Assembly: GCA_036553725.1 (NCBI GenBank)
Contig: DATBOO010000119.1
Coordinates: 1-8,527 of the forward strand
Direction of reading: 5' to 3'
Length of the DNA stretch: 8,527 bases
Origin: Bog-756 sp036553725
Lineage (GTDB): Bacteria; Actinomycetota; Acidimicrobiia; Acidimicrobiales; RAAP-2
Below the pieces are notes generated by a model that saw only the letters and a list, made by a program, of their open reading frames with translations, was not told where the DNA came from and ran no database searches. Below, piece by piece: positions 6,830 through 8,527 of this stretch (within the stretch, counting starts at the first letter, position 1; every line of letters begins with the position of its first letter). Both the position numbers and the translations under genes were made by a program.

Positions 6830-6882
6830 GTCGCGCCGGAGGCGTCGCTCCAGGGCTGGGCGATGCCCGTCGCGCCGGAGGC
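6830..6882. repeat. 14-bp direct repeat GTCGCGCCGGAGGC, two exact copies
   Basis: Exact copies lie at 6830-6843 and 6869-6882, 39 bp apart start to start. A shorter relative, GTCGCCGGAG, lies at 6818-6827. Repeats in a divergent promoter region can be regulator-binding sites; in GC-rich DNA chance is also possible. Confidence 0.5.
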
Positions 6883-7002
6883 CACACGTCGGGCCGCGGC
6901 CGGTTGGATCCGGTCGGCCCGTCGGGTCTCTGGGGACACATCGGACCGCGGCAGCCGCAGGCCGGAAGACCGGGCCGGCCGCCGCCGTCGTCGTCAGGCG
7001 CA

Positions 7003-7020
7003 ATACCCAATTTTGGGGAT
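7003..7020. repeat. Inverted repeat ATACCCAA-TT-TTGGGGAT
   Basis: The two 8-nt arms match except for one A/G mismatch. It is an unusually AT-containing patch in a GC-rich stretch, positioned between the two divergent genes, and resembles a repressor operator. As RNA it would form only a very tight hairpin. Confidence 0.45.
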
Positions 7021-7086
7021 GGTTCCGCGCGGGATCCATCTGTACTCTCATCAGGGCTTGGCCCACCAAGCAGGCAATTCGCCCAT

Positions 7087-7130
7087 CGGTGGAGAAGGCT
7101 TGACGCAGCCCACCGGAGGGATGGCAGTAT
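7087..7130 (+). promoter_or_regulatory. Candidate promoter and dyad upstream of the CapD-like gene
   Basis: TTGACG (7100-7105) is a good -35 hexamer, but the best -10, CAGTAT (7125-7130), is weak and 19 nt away. The -35 lies in the loop of an inverted repeat, CGGTGG (7087-7092) and CCACCG (7110-7115), which may be an operator. Confidence 0.25.
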
Positions 7131-7147
7131 GGTGTTCGTCACGGCGT

Positions 7148-7170
7148 GAACTTTGGATGAGTATTTCGTC
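7148..7170 (+). promoter_or_regulatory. Possible ECF-sigma-type promoter
   Basis: GAACTTT (7148-7154) followed by a GTC core (7168-7170), with 16 nt between GAAC and GTC, resembles the GGAAC-N16-GTC pattern of extracytoplasmic-function sigma factors. It is a short match and therefore weak. If real it gives a leader of about 130 nt before the CapD-like gene. Confidence 0.2.
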
Positions 7171-7200
7171 GTCGGGTGGCAACCGTGGGCGAAGGACGTG

Positions 7201-7314
7201 ATGGCCCGAAGGGAGCGCCGGGCACAGCCGTGCCTCGTCGTGGCATGCGGGGAGAAGTTCGCTTGGGCGGAAGCGGTCGGAACTTTTGACCAAGGGGGCG
7301 ATGTGCATGGGTGA
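7201..7314 (+). CDS. Possible 37-codon upstream frame overlapping the CapD-like start
   Basis: An ATG at 7201 with AAGGA 4 nt upstream opens a 37-residue frame (MARRERRAQPCLVVACGEKF, then about 17 more). Its TGA at 7312-7314 overlaps the first codons of the CapD-like gene, which starts at 7307. This is the geometry of a leader peptide or a translationally coupled small gene. About 70 percent of its codons end in G or C, lower than the neighbouring genes, and the peptide is not recognisable, so it may be chance. Confidence 0.22.
   Translation: MARRERRAQPCLVVACGEKFAWAEAVGTFDQGGDVHG
7253..7287 (+). other. Leader RNA stem-loop before the CapD-like gene
   Basis: Positions 7253-7260 pair with 7280-7287 (8 bp with one G-U, core AAGTTC and GAACTT). 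The stem is extended by GCTT (7261-7264) with AAGC (7271-7274), leaving the 5-nt bulge GGTCG and the loop GGGCGG. It ends 5 nt before the AGGGGG ribosome binding site. It could affect translation initiation or mRNA stability. Confidence 0.45.
7293..7298 (+). promoter_or_regulatory. Ribosome binding site deciding the CapD-like start
   Basis: AGGGGG lies 8 nt before the ATG at 7307 but only 2 nt before the in-frame ATG at 7301, so 7307 is the likely start. Confidence 0.55.
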
Positions 7315-8527
7315 CACTGAGGCTGAGGAAGCGTCACAGCGGCAGGCCCGGTCGATCGGGGCTCCGTCGTCGGCCGACCAGCACCGGGCCAATGTCGCCG
7401 TACGGGCCAGCCGGGTTCGCTCCCGACTGGTGTTCACCTTGATCGACGCCATCTGCGTCGTGGCCGGCTACAGCCTCGCCCAGATCACCTACTTCCGCGA
7501 CAAGGCACCAGGCCTCTACTGGCAGCACCTGACGACCTTCCTCGTCGCCGCCCTCGTCGTCACGCTCGTGGCCAACCACGTGTTCGGGCTGTACGGCCGC
7601 ATGTGGCGTCACGCCGGCGTCGAAGAGGCCCGCCAACTCATCCTCTCGGCCGCGGTCACCGTCAGCGTGCTGATCATCATCTACCCGCTCGGGAAGCGGG
7701 CCGGGTTCGAGCGCGTGCCGATGACGGTGATCGTCGTCGGCTGCATGTTCGCCACCATGGGCATGGGGATCCTGCGTTTCCACTCGAGGCTCTTCGCCTG
7801 GCAGCGGGGGGCCCGCCGGGTCGGGCTGCGGGTGGCGGTGGTCGGAAGCCGGGATGCCGGTGCGGCGGCCATCCGGGAGATGTTGCGCAGCCCCGGGGCG
7901 GGGCTGGTGCCGGTGGCCGTCTTCGACGACGACCAGCGGGCCCATGGGCTCTCGATGGTCGGGGTCCCCGTGGTCGGTTCCATCGACGACATCCCCGGGG
8001 CGGCCGGCCGCTACACCCTGCAGCAGGTGCTCCTGACCATTCCCAACCCCCCGCCCGAACTCGTCGAGAAGGTCCTGCTGGCCTGCGAACGGGCGGGCCT
8101 GACCATGAAGGTCCTACCCGGGGTCAGCCATCTCGTCGACGGCATGGCTCCCGCCGTTCCCCTGAGCCGGGCTCGCGAGCCCCGGATCGAGGACCTCCTG
8201 GGCCGCAAGCCGATACCGATCGATCTGGCCAGGGTCAGGCGCTCGCTGGAGGGGCGCCGGGTCCTGGTCACCGGAGCCGGCGGCTCCATCGGTTCGGAGA
8301 TCTGCCGGCAGGTGGCGGAGCTCGACCCGGCCCTGCTGGTCCTCCTGGACCACGATGAGACCCACCTCCACGACACGGCGGCCACGATTCCGGGGCCGAC
8401 CGAGCAGGCGCTGGTCGACGTCGCCAACCGGTCGGCGGTGATCGACACCTTCAACCAGTTCCGACCCGAAGTCGTCTTCCATGCCGCCGGCCACAAGCAT
8501 GTCCCGGTGCTCGAGCGGCACCCTGTC
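7307..8527 (+). CDS. Membrane-anchored nucleotide-sugar dehydratase/epimerase, CapD/FlaA1/WbpM type (partial, 3' end cut)
   Basis: The first 407 residues are visible; family members usually have about 600-650, so the gene continues past the right edge. Four hydrophobic segments (about 41-63, 75-95, 110-127 and 137-157) anchor it in the membrane. A Rossmann-like domain follows, VAVVGSRDAGAAAIREML (176-193) to VVGSIDDIP (222-230), then the linker REPRIEDLLGRKPIPIDL (290-307). The catalytic SDR domain opens with VLVTGAGGSIGSEICRQV (319-336), with a GxxGxxG NAD(P)-binding motif, and has FHAAGHKHVPVLERHP (391-406). Related enzymes are UDP-GlcNAc 4,6-dehydratases making precursors of deoxyamino sugars. 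The catalytic Tyr/Lys segment lies outside the window, so the exact reaction cannot be judged. LVDVANRS (369-376) has Asn where a second Asp is usual. It is divergent from the Wzz-like gene. Confidence 0.92.
   Translation, partial: MGDTEAEEASQRQARSIGAPSSADQHRANVAVRASRVRSRLVFTLIDAICVVAGYSLAQITYFRDKAPGLYWQHLTTFLVAALVVTLVANHVFGLYGRMWRHAGVEEARQLILSAAVTVSVLIIIYPLGKRAGFERVPMTVIVVGCMFATMGMGILRFHSRLFAWQRGARRVGLRVAVVGSRDAGAAAIREMLRSPGAGLVPVAVFDDDQRAHGLSMVGVPVVGSIDDIPGAAGRYTLQQVLLTIPNPPPELVEKVLLACERAGLTMKVLPGVSHLVDGMAPAVPLSRAREPRIEDLLGRKPIPIDLARVRRSLEGRRVLVTGAGGSIGSEICRQVAELDPALLVLLDHDETHLHDTAATIPGPTEQALVDVANRSAVIDTFNQFRPEVVFHAAGHKHVPVLERHPV

Larger units (their letters stand above)
6724..7306. other. 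583-bp divergent intergenic region with no convincing long gene
   Basis: This region separates the divergent Wzz-like and CapD-like genes. The open frames crossing it give Arg/Pro/Gly-rich translations with no recognisable domain, and I regard them as noise from high GC. It holds a 14-bp direct repeat, an AT-containing dyad at 7003-7020, a dyad around a TTGACG element near 7100, promoter-like elements on both strands, and a structured leader next to the CapD-like gene. It is long for a bacterial promoter region, so regulation of both units from here is likely. Confidence 0.6.

Noticed and set aside
6686..7201. Open frames within the 6724-7306 gap on both strands
   Set aside because: No recognisable domain, poor starts without ribosome binding sites, and overlap with dyads and promoter-like elements.
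7150..7300. Known riboswitch (c-di-GMP GEMM or c-di-AMP ydaO) in the CapD-like leader
   Set aside because: GGCAAC and GGACG fragments recall GEMM, but the conserved core order and the receptor motif are absent, and no ydaO core is seen.
1..8527. CRISPR array, insertion sequence, tRNA, rRNA or attachment site
   Set aside because: No regularly spaced repeats, transposase motifs, terminal inverted repeats with target duplications, or tRNA-like T-loop sequences were seen.

Overview
The window is high-GC throughout. Its real genes use mostly G or C in the third codon position, and most other frames stay open, which produces many long shadow frames. Together with the gene content this suggests an actinomycetote, possibly a member of the Acidimicrobiia; that placement is inference and no marker gene is present. 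The region is part of an exopolysaccharide (EPS) or capsule locus. I see no rRNA, tRNA, CRISPR array, insertion sequence or phage gene.

Layout, left to right: (1) a minus-strand pair, with the 5' end of a conserved EPS-locus protein of unknown function running off the left edge (1-167), preceded in its transcript by a GT4 glycosyltransferase (229-1452). (2) A 157-bp divergent gap, then a plus-strand pair: a second GT4 glycosyltransferase (1610-2746) and a sulfotransferase (about 2837-3712). (3) A short convergent junction with small hairpins (3713-3741). (4) A minus-strand pair, read right to left: a Wzz-type chain-length/co-polymerase protein fused to a degenerate tyrosine-kinase domain (6723 to 5098), then a Wzy-like polytopic membrane protein (5076 to 3742). 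(5) A 583-bp divergent gap (6724-7306) with dyads, a 14-bp direct repeat, promoter-like elements and a structured leader. (6) The plus-strand N-terminal two thirds of a membrane-anchored nucleotide-sugar dehydratase of the CapD/FlaA1/WbpM type (7307 to the right edge).

How they would work together (inference from families): the CapD-like enzyme makes a modified UDP-sugar precursor, the two GT4 enzymes add sugars to a lipid-linked repeat unit at the inner face of the membrane, the sulfotransferase may decorate the sugar, and the Wzy-like protein polymerises flipped units under control of the Wzz-like protein. No flippase (Wzx), initiating phosphoglycosyl transferase or outer export gene is visible; these may lie outside the window.

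The most notable points are the loss of every recognisable nucleotide-binding motif in the Wzz-fused kinase domain while its oligomerisation motif is kept, a possible sulfated polymer, and a leader upstream of the CapD-like gene that combines a 12-bp stem with a possible 37-codon upstream frame overlapping the gene's start.
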